NCBI GenBank assembly: GCA_044351785.1
Contig: JBILFC010000068.1
Span: forward strand, 1 to 11,512
From: JAIYCX01 sp044351785
GTDB lineage: Bacteria; Bdellovibrionota_C; UBA2361; SZUA-149; DAOLCO01
Direction of reading: 5' to 3'
DNA: 11,512 nt
Part shown: positions 1-6,400 of the stretch, piece by piece
How the letters are laid out: every line of letters starts with the position of its first letter
Position numbering within the stretch: position 1 is the first letter of the stretch
Notes under the pieces: model-generated
The model's database searches: none
What the model was told of the DNA's origin: nothing
The model's input: only the letters and a program-made list of their open reading frames with translations
Position numbers and translations under genes: made by a program

Positions 1-450
1 CGCTACTCTCTTAAGCTCACCAGAGTTGGGTGGTGTAATGATAGAGCCTGATGAGCTATTAGCCGTAAAAATTTGAGAATTTGACTTGGAAAACTCACCA
101 TAGCTAAAGCCTAAAAGGTCAGTGGCTATTTGAACGTCAATTGATACCTGTCTTTTAACCCCTTTTGGAGGAAGTCTTTTTGTAATGACTTCTACGCCAG
201 CTCTTTGAACTGCTTCTAGGTATGATAACTGCCTACTATCGTCTTCATGGGGGATAAGAGCATAGTATCTCGAAACTTCAATCTCAATTCCTTGAGTCAA
301 GCCGGTAAAGAGTCTAGAAAGATCTACTTTTCTTTCCATTCTTCTGGTTGCACGGTCGAGTCCTGTAGCATCAATAAACAATGCAACAACTCTCTTAACT
401 CGGCGTTTTACAACACCTTTTCCGATAATTTCGAGTTCTTCTCTACCCAT
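1..450 (-). CDS. NYN/DUF88 (LabA-like) RNase-fold protein, 3' part missing
   Basis: Minus-strand reading frame of 150 codons from the ATG at 450 to the left edge with no stop, so the C-terminus lies outside the window. Residues 20-28 read RVVALFIDA and residues 101-112 read QVSIDVQIATDL. These match the first strand (catalytic Asp27) and the central acidic motif (Asp105, Asp111) of the NYN/DUF88 branch of PIN-like nucleases. The family's usual D-G-x-N-L is here D-A-T-G-L, so the common Asn is absent. The third motif (S-G-D-x-D) would fall beyond the edge. Residues 121-145 are a Ser/Asn-rich stretch that looks like an insertion in the fold. An in-frame TAA lies five codons before the ATG, which fixes the start. 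Only GGA precedes it as an SD. A TATAAT box lies upstream at 526-531 without a convincing -35. Family members act on RNA; the substrate is unknown. Confidence 0.72.
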   Translation of the reverse strand, partial: MGREELEIIGKGVVKRRVKRVVALFIDATGLDRATRRMERKVDLSRLFTGLTQGIEIEVSRYYALIPHEDDSRQLSYLEAVQRAGVEVITKRLPPKGVKRQVSIDVQIATDLLGFSYGEFSKSNSQIFTANSSSGSIITPPNSGELKRVA

Positions 451-591
451 ATTCCAAATGTATTAAGCCGACAATAATAATAGGGTTATTAGGCCCGGGA
501 CGGCATCCGTTGCATATATAATTAAATTATAAATTGGTAAAGACCCAAATAGGACTTTATTTCAAAGAAATGACTGAAAAGAAGTATTAGT

Positions 592-1356
592 TTATTTAAC
601 TATTACCGGTGTGCCCACATAAAGCATGACAAATATCGAAGCAAGATCGGCTTCTGATACTTTTAAGCCACCGACTTCCTCTGACCAGAATGGTCCAGAG
701 TGGATGACGAAGTCCATAGTTGGATAGACTGCGTAGTTACCTAAGGCACCTCTTCTGTATCTAAAGTGATCTCCTCTAGGAGGAACTCTAAGTTCTCTTT
801 TTGAAAAGTATTCATCTGGAGCATACCAGAGGGGATTTCTTTGTTTGTGTTGAAGGGGATATTCGCCAGGCGCTAGTGCGATAGAACCTTCAGCTGCAAT
901 GCTTTTTATGAGTTCTTTACCTTTGTATACTTCAATCTGGTTTTTATCTTTTACTATCTGCATCCACACTTCGTTGTCTGCAGGTTTGAACTGTATACTT
1001 AATGGGAAAAAGCCTACAAGTGGTGCAAATTCAAGAGGGTCATTATTCTGTGTTTGTAATTGCGTACCGCCATAGATTGCATTATTTATGCATGTAAATG
1101 GTGCGCTAACTTCCTCTGATTTGAAAATATTTTCTGGCTCAAATGGAGAATTGAACCATTTATTTTCTGCCAAATTGGAAGCGATATTTATCTTAGGAAT
1201 ATTAAATCCTATTTCTATAGTGCCACTTTTAACATGTTGATTACTTTTAGTTATTTTAGAAATTTCTAAATTTTTATCATTTATCCCTAAAGAACAAGAG
1301 ATGAATGCAAGGGGAGTAATGACATTAAATAGGTGTTTAAAAGTAATTTTTTTCAT
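592..1356 (-). CDS. YkuD-fold (L,D-transpeptidase-like) lipoprotein lacking the catalytic Cys
   Basis: A 254-residue protein counted from the ATG at 1356. The N-terminus MKKITFKHLF then a hydrophobic run ending FISC is a lipoprotein-type signal with Cys21 as the likely lipidated residue; the -3 Phe is atypical. Residues about 129-254 have the layout of a YkuD domain: WMQIVKDKNQIEVYKGKEL, then PGEYPLQ, NPLWYAP, LGNYAV, and FVIHSG with the conserved His219. It ends with a C-terminal VGTPVIV strand. The catalytic motif, normally S/T-x-G-C-[IV]-R-[VM], reads VGGLKVS, so Gly230 stands where the nucleophilic Cys should be. The domain contains no Cys. It is therefore probably not an active L,D-transpeptidase and may bind peptidoglycan or act as a scaffold. 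An ATG at 1389 is also in frame. The 1356 start gives the cleaner signal peptide and a leader of about 39 bases from the promoter at 1402-1429. Confidence 0.78.
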   Translation of the reverse strand: MKKITFKHLFNVITPLAFISCSLGINDKNLEISKITKSNQHVKSGTIEIGFNIPKINIASNLAENKWFNSPFEPENIFKSEEVSAPFTCINNAIYGGTQLQTQNNDPLEFAPLVGFFPLSIQFKPADNEVWMQIVKDKNQIEVYKGKELIKSIAAEGSIALAPGEYPLQHKQRNPLWYAPDEYFSKRELRVPPRGDHFRYRRGALGNYAVYPTMDFVIHSGPFWSEEVGGLKVSEADLASIFVMLYVGTPVIVK

Positions 1357-1401
1357 AATTCTTGATGAATTTAACTTTGTTGACTGCATCTAAAGAAGCA
1401 G

Positions 1402-1429
1402 AGTATAGCAGGGCCTAGATTACTGGCAA
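1402..1429 (-). promoter_or_regulatory. Sigma-70 type promoter with extended -10 for the YkuD-like gene
   Basis: On the minus strand TTGCCA (1429-1424) and TATACT (1407-1402) are 16 bases apart, each one mismatch from consensus. TGC directly precedes the -10, giving an extended -10. The predicted start of transcription is near 1395. That leaves only about 6 bases before the ATG at 1389 but about 39 before the ATG at 1356, which favours the inner start unless the transcript is near-leaderless. Confidence 0.55.
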
Positions 1430-1642
1430 GAGGGAAAGATAGAAGCTCTTGTTGGAACTTTTGTAGGACCTACTAAAAATTTGCTCTTGAATGAAGCTAA
1501 TTAACTCTAAGGTCTAATAACATAAGTGGGCCTTTAAAATTGGCGGCAAGTAATCATCTTAAGGTGGTATCAGGAGATAGGTTACTTGATTATACAAATA
1601 TCTATTTGGAGGAAAAACTAAGCAATTTTTTAATAACCTGAG

Positions 1643-1667
1643 TGTAGAAAGCTGGTAGGTTTCTACA
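1643..1667 (+). repeat. 8-bp perfect inverted repeat (hairpin) upstream of the transglycosylase
   Basis: TGTAGAAA (1643-1650) and TTTCTACA (1660-1667) are perfect reverse complements around a 9-base loop. It lies 80 bases before the transglycosylase ATG, where it could be a protein-binding site or part of a structured leader. It has no T-tract, so it is not an intrinsic terminator. Confidence 0.5.
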
Positions 1668-1705
1668 TAAGAGGAATTAGAACAAAAATTTAGTTATCGT
1701 TCACC

Positions 1706-1721
1706 GCTTCAGAATTGAAGC
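1706..1721 (+). repeat. 6-bp stem with GAAT tetraloop in the presumed transglycosylase leader
   Basis: GCTTCA (1706-1711), GAAT, TGAAGC (1716-1721) form a perfect short hairpin 25 bases before the ATG at 1747. It may be an operator or a leader structure. A stem this short can occur by chance. Confidence 0.35.
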
Positions 1722-1746
1722 AAAATTTCAAACTACATTTATAATT

Positions 1747-2574
1747 ATGAGATTACAATTTAGAAATTGTCGGATTTTGTTGCTTTTCACGGGACTTCTG
1801 TCTTGTGGCCCTAGTAATTGGGAGCCGGAGATTGATGCAGTAATGCGTCATCGGACTAGGCCTCATATAAGAGCATCTATTAAGGGAGCTAACACGAAGC
1901 TGGGGCGCAGTAGATTAAAGTCATCTATTAAAGATCCTAAACTAGATCAGTTTAAAGGCCAGCAAGATCCTTCTCCGAGCATAGTTCTTAGAGATAATGC
2001 GCATGTAAGGAAGTTTGTTAACCTTTACACTGGTAAAAAGAAGAGAGACTTAGCGGAGCCTTTAGTTAGATTCGATGAGTATAAGCTTTTAATTGAGAAG
2101 GTTTTTGATTACTATAATCTTCCTCGAGAATTATCTAATGTAGCACTTGTTGAAAGTAAATTCGATAAACATGCCATAAGTGAAGATGGCGCTGTTGGAA
2201 TTTGGCAATTGATGAGACCAACTGCACAGGAACTTGGCTTAAGTTGTTCTTTTTGGAATGATGAGAGAAAGGATGTTTTAAGATCAACTATAGCGGCTGC
2301 GAAATATTTAAATGATTTGAATGAGAGATTCGGAGACTGGTTACTTGCTTTAGCTGCGTATAATGCTGGCCCTAATAAAATAGCTAATGCAATTGAAAGG
2401 GCTGGTGGGGAAAGAGACTTCTACAAGTTAGCATCTAAGAACCTACTTCCCACTGAAACGGTAAACCATGTTTCTAAGTTCATCGCTATTACAATGATTA
2501 CTAAGAATCCTTCAGTTTATCAGTTTTCTGAAAAAAATACCGATGTCGTGGGTGATCAACCTTTAGTCGACTAG
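1747..2574 (+). CDS. MltD-like membrane-bound lytic transglycosylase, lipoprotein
   Basis: A 275-residue enzyme expected to cleave the MurNAc-GlcNAc bond of peptidoglycan with formation of 1,6-anhydroMurNAc, acting in the periplasm. Residues 1-20 are a lipoprotein signal with a good lipobox (LLSC, Cys20). Residues about 30-80 are a basic, probably disordered linker. Residues about 84-130 carry the helical lead-in typical of MltD-type enzymes. The Slt catalytic domain follows: VESKFD at 135-140 with catalytic Glu136, GIWQLM at 151-156, and AYNAGPN at 204-210. No LysM domain follows, unlike longer MltD proteins. No SD is visible before the ATG; the start is chosen because it gives the complete signal peptide. 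It stops 5 bases before ispF, so the two are probably co-transcribed. It diverges from the YkuD-like lipoprotein gene, and the pair may share a role in wall turnover. Confidence 0.9.
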   Translation: MRLQFRNCRILLLFTGLLSCGPSNWEPEIDAVMRHRTRPHIRASIKGANTKLGRSRLKSSIKDPKLDQFKGQQDPSPSIVLRDNAHVRKFVNLYTGKKKRDLAEPLVRFDEYKLLIEKVFDYYNLPRELSNVALVESKFDKHAISEDGAVGIWQLMRPTAQELGLSCSFWNDERKDVLRSTIAAAKYLNDLNERFGDWLLALAAYNAGPNKIANAIERAGGERDFYKLASKNLLPTETVNHVSKFIAITMITKNPSVYQFSEKNTDVVGDQPLVD

Positions 2575-2579
2575 GCATT

Positions 2580-3056
2580 ATGAATATTCGGATTGGTTCT
2601 GGAACGGATATTCACGCCTTTGCTGAAAATCGTCCATTAATTTTATGCGGTCTTACTATAGAGCATAGTAGGGGTCTTTTAGGCCATTCCGATGCGGATG
2701 TTGGTTTACATGCTTTAATTGATGCGGTTCTAGGCGCTCTTGCATGGGGGGATATAGGGTCTTGGTTTCCGGATACGGATCAAAAATACAAAAATATTGA
2801 TAGTTCGATCTTATTTAAAGAGGTTTGGGCTAAGGTGCTTGAACATGGATGGAGCCTATCTAATTGCGATTTAACCTTTTTACTCGAAAAGCCTAAATTA
2901 AGACCTCATATAGATACTATGAGAGCCCGTCTAGCAGAGTTATTTGGTGCTGGTCTTGATCAGATTAGTGTTAAAGCCACCACTGGAGAAAAAATGGGGT
3001 TTGTTGGCCGGGAAGAGGGCATTCTTGCCCATGCTGTTGTTGTCTTAACAAAATAG
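2580..3056 (+). CDS. ispF: 2-C-methyl-D-erythritol 2,4-cyclodiphosphate synthase
   Basis: A 158-residue cytosolic enzyme of the MEP (non-mevalonate) isoprenoid pathway. It converts CDP-methylerythritol 2-phosphate to the 2,4-cyclodiphosphate with release of CMP. Metal ligands are visible as Asp10 and His12 in GSGTDIH and His44 in the HSDADVGLH stretch. GDIGSWFPDTD (57-67) and KATTGEKMGFVGREEGI (132-148) are the family's other signature segments. The length is normal for a stand-alone IspF. The usual partner ispD is not next to it in this window. The ATG is 5 bases after the transglycosylase stop, with only a weak AGG before it, so translational coupling is likely. Confidence 0.97.
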   Translation: MNIRIGSGTDIHAFAENRPLILCGLTIEHSRGLLGHSDADVGLHALIDAVLGALAWGDIGSWFPDTDQKYKNIDSSILFKEVWAKVLEHGWSLSNCDLTFLLEKPKLRPHIDTMRARLAELFGAGLDQISVKATTGEKMGFVGREEGILAHAVVVLTK

Positions 3057-3095
3057 TAAATTTTGTTTAAGATCCTAGAAAAAAATAATTAAATT

Positions 3096-4748
3096 ATGGC
3101 TACAAAAGATTTAAATCCTTTAGCTGGGAAACTTGTTCCTTATGAATTAGTTTTAAATATCTCTAAACTTGTTTCCTCTTATTATACTGAAAAGCCTGAT
3201 CCTTATGTGTCTGATCAGAAAGTTTCCTTTGGTACTTCAGGTCATAGAGGGTCCTCTTTATATTCTAGCTTTAATGAAAATCATGTATTGGCTATTACTC
3301 AGGCAATTTGTGATTACAGGAAATTAAATAATATTTCTGGTCCTCTCTTTATTGGGTTTGATACTCATGCTTTATCAATTTCTGCATACATGAGTGCTTT
3401 GGAGGTTTTAGCTGCAAATGATGTAAGTGTGATGATTGCTGAGGGTGAGGGATATACACCAACTCCAGCTGTGTCTCATGCGATTCTTGTTTATAATAAA
3501 AATCGCACTGATAATTTCGCTGATGGTATTGTAATTACTCCTTCTCATAATCCGCCTGAAGATGGTGGATTTAAATATAATCCTCCGAATGGTGGGCCTG
3601 CTGATACGGGTGCGACTAAATGGATTGAAGCTCGGGCAAATGAATATCTAGTAAATAAACTATCGGGTATTAAGCGAATAGATTATAAGAGTGCAAAGAA
3701 GAAGAGCACTACTCATGCACATGATTACATTAGTTCTTATGTTAGTGATTTAGAGAATGTAATAGATTTTTCAGTTATAAAAGATTCTAAAATAAGAATG
3801 GCGGTTGATCCTTTAGGCGGTGCTGGGGTCAAGTATTGGGAAAGAATTGCAGAGCATTATCAGTTAAATTTAACTGTTGTGAATAAAGAAGTTGATCCAA
3901 CTTTTAGGTTCATGACTCTTGATTGGGATGGAAGGGTGAGGATGGATCCATCTTCATCTTGTGCGATGCAGAGTTTAATTGGTCTTAAGGATAAATTTGA
4001 TATTGCATTTGCTTGTGATCCTGATCACGATAGACACGGGATTGTAACTCCGACAAATGGCTTAATGCAGCCTAATCATTATTTGTCTGTAGCAATTTAT
4101 TATTTATTTAAGCATAGACCTAATTGGAGCAAGTCTGCTTCAATTGGAAAGACTTTAGTTAGTAGTCAGATGATAGATAGAGTTGCTAAGTTAATTGATA
4201 GACAAGTTTATGAAGTGCCTGTTGGCTTTAAGTGGTTTGTTGATGGATTAATTGATGGGAGTTTAGCATTTGTGGGAGAAGAAAGTGCAGGAGCAACGTT
4301 TTTAAGAAAAGATGGCTCTGTATGGACTACGGATAAGGATGGTCTAGTGCCGGGGCTACTTTCAGCAGAAATTACTGCTAAGCTTGGGAAGGATCCTTCG
4401 GAAGTTTATAAAGAATTAACAGCTCAGTTAGGTGCTCCGATATATGATCGGGTTGAAGCAGTAGCCAGTAAGGAAGAGAAAAAATTGTTATCTAACATGT
4501 CACCAGAAAGCGTAAAGGCAGATACCTTAGCTGGAGAGAAAATAGAACACATTTTAAGCAATGCACCAGGAAACGGAGCAAGTATTGGTGGATTAAAGGT
4601 GATGGCGGAGAACGGATGGTTCGCGGCACGTCCATCAGGGACTGAGGATATTTATAAGATATATGCCGAGAGTTTTAAAGGTGAAGAGCATCTGCAGTTG
4701 ATAATTAAAGAAGCACAAGAGATGGTGAAGAAAGCGCTTGGGGCTTAG
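3096..4748 (+). CDS. pgm: Phosphoglucomutase (alpha-D-glucose specific)
   Basis: A 550-residue phosphohexomutase, close in length to E. coli Pgm (546). It interconverts glucose 1-phosphate and glucose 6-phosphate, linking glycolysis to glycogen, UDP-glucose and envelope sugars. All four active-site loops are present. TSGHRGSS lies at 47-54. The phosphoserine loop is ITPSHNPPEDGG, with Ser150. The metal loop is CDPDHDRHG, with Asp308, Asp310 and Asp312. The sugar loop is GEESAGA (394-400), and the phosphate-binding loop is RPSGTEDIYKIYAES (512-526). It starts 39 bases after ispF in an AT-rich gap without an SD or convincing promoter, so read-through from ispF is possible. Its stop overlaps by 4 bases the stop of the convergent histidine phosphatase gene. 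Confidence 0.96.
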   Translation: MATKDLNPLAGKLVPYELVLNISKLVSSYYTEKPDPYVSDQKVSFGTSGHRGSSLYSSFNENHVLAITQAICDYRKLNNISGPLFIGFDTHALSISAYMSALEVLAANDVSVMIAEGEGYTPTPAVSHAILVYNKNRTDNFADGIVITPSHNPPEDGGFKYNPPNGGPADTGATKWIEARANEYLVNKLSGIKRIDYKSAKKKSTTHAHDYISSYVSDLENVIDFSVIKDSKIRMAVDPLGGAGVKYWERIAEHYQLNLTVVNKEVDPTFRFMTLDWDGRVRMDPSSSCAMQSLIGLKDKFDIAFACDPDHDRHGIVTPTNGLMQPNHYLSVAIYYLFKHRPNWSKSASIGKTLVSSQMIDRVAKLIDRQVYEVPVGFKWFVDGLIDGSLAFVGEESAGATFLRKDGSVWTTDKDGLVPGLLSAEITAKLGKDPSEVYKELTAQLGAPIYDRVEAVASKEEKKLLSNMSPESVKADTLAGEKIEHILSNAPGNGASIGGLKVMAENGWFAARPSGTEDIYKIYAESFKGEEHLQLIIKEAQEMVKKALGA

Positions 4749-5338
4749 TTTAAATGCTTCGAGCAGTTTAATAATTGCGGTGTTATTAGGCCTTCAGGAC
4801 TTATATTAAGGATATTTAAGCAAGTATTTGATTGTTGTATTTGATGCCATTCATTAAAAGATTTCTTTAGTAGAATTTTTAATATCATCTTAATTGTTCC
4901 TTGATGGGCTACTATTAGTACTGATTTATTTGAGTGCAATTTTAACATTTGAGAAAGAAAAAGGGAGATTCTATTCTCTAGTTCGGTAAGACTTTCGCCA
5001 TGTGAGGGTTTGAATTCGTGTCTAGCTTGTCCACTTTCCGCTAGAGTTTTTTCATAATGTTCTACTGATTTACCTTCTAGAATTCCATAACAACGTTCAG
5101 TAAGTTTGGAATCTTGTATGACTGGAATTTTTGTTTTCTGAGATATGTAATTTGCTGTTTGAATAGCTCTTTGGAGTATGCTTGAATATAGAATATCTAT
5201 TTCTTCATTTTCTAATCTTAAAGCTAGTTTTTGTGCTTGTATGTGCCCTGTATCATTCAGCGGTACGTCAGAATGGCCCTGAATAAGACCACTTGAATTA
5301 GAGGAAGTTTCACCGTGTCTTGCTAAAAGTAATCTCAT
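4745..5338 (-). CDS. Histidine phosphatase superfamily protein (phosphoglycerate mutase-like)
   Basis: A 197-residue branch-1 histidine phosphatase. The signature LLARHGET holds the phospho-accepting His8 and Arg7. The rest of the pocket is seen as Arg57 in LQRAIQTA, Glu81 in LTERCYGILEG, and the second His145 in VAHQG. The family includes GpmB-like phosphatases, cobalamin-pathway CobC and sugar phosphatases, and the sequence alone does not decide the substrate. No cobalamin genes are nearby, so a general sugar or nucleotide phosphate is as likely as CobC activity. A true co-factor-dependent mutase is unlikely given the short length and the separate gpmI in this window. It converges with pgm (4-base overlap of stops) and diverges from the entericidin-like gene. 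No SD precedes the ATG. Confidence 0.85.
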   Translation of the reverse strand: MRLLLARHGETSSNSSGLIQGHSDVPLNDTGHIQAQKLALRLENEEIDILYSSILQRAIQTANYISQKTKIPVIQDSKLTERCYGILEGKSVEHYEKTLAESGQARHEFKPSHGESLTELENRISLFLSQMLKLHSNKSVLIVAHQGTIKMILKILLKKSFNEWHQIQQSNTCLNILNISPEGLITPQLLNCSKHLN

Positions 5339-5385
5339 ATTATGTATAAATTCTAAATTCCATGATTCTTATCATAGCAAAGCAG

Positions 5386-5415
5386 TTGGTTCTATAGTCT
5401 TCTAAAACCTATTAA
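5386..5415 (+). promoter_or_regulatory. Possible promoter of the entericidin-like gene
   Basis: TTGGTT (5386-5391) and TATTAA (5410-5415) are 18 bases apart, ending 19 bases before the ATG at 5435. The match is moderate and the region is AT-rich. A 7-bp inverted repeat with one wobble (5360-5377, around ATGAT TCTT ATCAT) lies just upstream, between the two divergent genes. Confidence 0.3.
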
Positions 5416-5434
5416 ACATTTAATGGATAGGTAG

Positions 5435-5605
5435 ATGAACATTATAAAATTATTTTTGGTTTTGGCATTGGTATCGACTTTGTCAGCTTGTCCTGTTGTT
5501 AGAGGTACGGGAAACGCAATAGAGGAAACAGGTGAGGGGATTGGTCATGCAGTTGAAGGTACTGGTAGGGCGATTGGTGAGACTGGAAGGGAGTTAGCTC
5601 ATTAG
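5435..5605 (+). CDS. Entericidin-like small lipoprotein (56 residues)
   Basis: A complete short gene, ATG to TAG. Residues 1-19 form a signal peptide (MNIIKLFLVLALVSTLSA) followed by Cys20; the lipobox LSAC is canonical. The 36-residue mature part is Gly-rich and repetitive, with recurring GTG, ETG and GIG units, and GxxxG pairs at 33/37 and 44/48 that suggest a glycine-zipper amphipathic helix. Size, lipobox and Gly-spaced tail resemble the entericidin (EcnA/EcnB) lipoproteins, which are envelope toxin/antidote peptides induced by stress. Identity with that family is inferred from pattern, not alignment. GGATAGGTAG before the ATG gives a modest SD. It diverges from the histidine phosphatase and ends 8 bases from the convergent vapC stop. 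Only one such gene is present here, unlike the paired ecnA-ecnB locus. Confidence 0.75.
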   Translation: MNIIKLFLVLALVSTLSACPVVRGTGNAIEETGEGIGHAVEGTGRAIGETGRELAH

Positions 5606-5613
5606 TGAGGTTG

Positions 5614-5988
5614 TTAGTTAATTAACTTGACCTCATACCCATTAAAAGCTTGATCTGAGGATAGAACTATTAAGTCTTCTATCTTAGCCTGTGCAATAAT
5701 TATGCGATCAAAGGGATCTTTGTGTAGTAGTGGGAGGGTGCGAGTGTGGTCTGCATGCTGAGCAGTAATGGATAGCATTTCAATATTCTCTTCTTTTATT
5801 AGTTCTAATATGTTGCTTGGTACTTCAAGTTTACCAAGGCTTTCTTTTATTCGTATCTCCCATATGCTAGCGGCACTTAGGAGAATTTGAGAGTTTTTAG
5901 AAGAGATGATGTTATATTGGTCTTTAGAAAGGCGCTCAGGTTCTGATAGCCACCATAGGGCGATATGAGTATCTAGTAGTGCCCTCAT
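5614..5988 (-). CDS. vapC: VapC-type PIN-domain toxin (ribonuclease)
   Basis: A 124-residue PIN-domain protein, expected to be a Mg-dependent ribonuclease held inactive by its partner antitoxin. The four acidic active-site residues are in place: Asp6 in LLDTHIALW, Glu44 in ASIWEI, Asp94 in KDPFDRIIIAQA, and Asp112 in LSSDQAF. The LLDTH, WEI and DPFDR motifs match the PIN subgroup usually paired with Phd/YefM antitoxins. Its ATG shares one base with the stop of vapB (TAATG), so the two are translated in coupled fashion. The target RNA cannot be told from the sequence. It ends 8 bases from the entericidin-like gene, convergently. Confidence 0.9.
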   Translation of the reverse strand: MRALLDTHIALWWLSEPERLSKDQYNIISSKNSQILLSAASIWEIRIKESLGKLEVPSNILELIKEENIEMLSITAQHADHTRTLPLLHKDPFDRIIIAQAKIEDLIVLSSDQAFNGYEVKLIN

Positions 5989-6221
5989 TACTTTAAGCTG
6001 AATAGATCTTCAATTTCTGGAGTAAGAGAGTCAAAGTCTGGGGACATTTTAATCCTGCCCTTAAGACGCCCTGGAACTCTATTTTCATTCTTTTGAAGTA
6101 AGGGAACTAACTTTGCAATTGGCCTGTTGCCACGAGTAATTACAACCTCCTCACCCCTCTCTACTGATTCAAGAAGAGCTGATAGCTGGGCTTTCGCTTC
6201 TGTTACGTTTTTTATGAGCAT
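5988..6221 (-). CDS. vapB: Phd/YefM-family antitoxin of the VapBC pair
   Basis: A 77-residue antitoxin from the ATG at 6221. Residues 1-40 (NVTEAKAQLSALLESVERGEEV, then VITRGNRPIAKLVPL) are a textbook Phd/YefM DNA-binding domain, which represses its own operon. The C-terminal part (GRLKGRIKMSPDF to the end) should wrap and inhibit VapC. A longer frame from a TTG at 6257 would add 12 residues, but that TTG is part of a perfect TTGACA -35 box. The ATG also matches where the family normally begins, so the short form is preferred. There is no SD; the promoter geometry predicts transcription starting at the ATG itself. Confidence 0.9.
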   Translation of the reverse strand: MLIKNVTEAKAQLSALLESVERGEEVVITRGNRPIAKLVPLLQKNENRVPGRLKGRIKMSPDFDSLTPEIEDLFSLK

Positions 6222-6227
6222 GTTTTT

Positions 6228-6257
6228 AGTGTAGACTGGTCTGGTCTGGTTTGTCAA
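6228..6257 (-). promoter_or_regulatory. vapBC promoter, predicted to give a leaderless mRNA
   Basis: On the minus strand a perfect TTGACA (6257-6252) is followed after 18 bases by TACACT (6233-6228). Six bases later comes the vapB ATG (6221), so the expected +1 is the A of the start codon. The spacer contains three tandem 5-base units and AGACTGGTCT (6233-6242), a 4+4 inverted repeat next to the -10 that could serve as the antitoxin operator. Confidence 0.55.
6236..6250 (+). repeat. (CTGGT)x3 tandem repeat inside the vapBC promoter spacer
   Basis: Three exact copies of CTGGT in a row fill most of the 18-base spacer between the vapBC -35 and -10. Gain or loss of a 5-base unit by slippage would change the spacer to 23 or 13 and should switch the promoter off. 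Confidence 0.7.
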
Positions 6258-6348
6258 GAAATGTGAGATAGGTGTAGTAATTATAGTAGGTTAAAAAGTA
6301 GTTAGGCTAGGATTCTGAGCTAGATTTAAAATGTCAGCTGAAAAATGA

Positions 6349-6378
6349 TTGACTTATGGGCATTTATAAAGGTATTAT
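6349..6378 (+). promoter_or_regulatory. mazEF promoter, predicted to give a leaderless mRNA
   Basis: TTGACT (6349-6354) and TATTAT (6373-6378) are each one mismatch from consensus and 18 bases apart. Six bases separate the -10 from the mazE ATG at 6385, the same layout as the vapBC promoter. The upstream sequence has no SD, which fits a transcript beginning at the ATG. Confidence 0.55.
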
Positions 6379-6400
6379 AAAAGTATGAGACATAATACCT
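6370..6400 (+). promoter_or_regulatory. Inverted-repeat operator over the mazE -10 and start codon
   Basis: AGGTATTAT (6370-6378) and ATAATACCT (6392-6400) are perfect 9-bp reverse complements, 22 bp centre to centre (about two helical turns). The left arm covers the -10 box; the right arm lies in mazE codons 3-6. Ribbon-helix-helix antitoxins bind repeats like this as paired dimers to repress their own operon. If transcription starts at 6385 the left arm is not in the RNA, so it should act as DNA. Confidence 0.55.

Larger units (their letters stand above)
1390..1746. other. Intergenic region between divergent YkuD-like and transglycosylase genes
   Basis: No gene is evident in these 357 bases. 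They hold the YkuD-like promoter (1402-1429), an imperfect palindrome at 1459-1478 (TTTTGTAGG, A, CCTAC, a bulged T, AAAA), and two short hairpins nearer the transglycosylase (1643-1667 and 1706-1721). A frame of 46 sense codons (1501-1641, plus) has no ATG start and matches nothing I recognise. No clear promoter for the plus-strand gene was found. Confidence 0.6.

Noticed and set aside
247..477. 76-codon plus-strand open frame
   Set aside because: It lies opposite the NYN-domain gene, has no recognisable domain or SD, and its translation is low-quality Ser/Asn/Phe-rich sequence.
1501..1641. 46-codon plus-strand open frame in the gap before the transglycosylase
   Set aside because: No ATG start and no match to anything recognised; an open stretch this short is expected by chance.
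1740..1745. Perfect TATAAT just before the transglycosylase ATG
   Set aside because: It ends one base before the start codon, so transcription would begin inside the signal peptide; no -35 lies 16-18 bases upstream.
6222..6257. TTG start adding 12 residues to VapB
   Set aside because: The TTG is the first half of a perfect TTGACA -35 box, and the family normally starts where the ATG at 6221 is.
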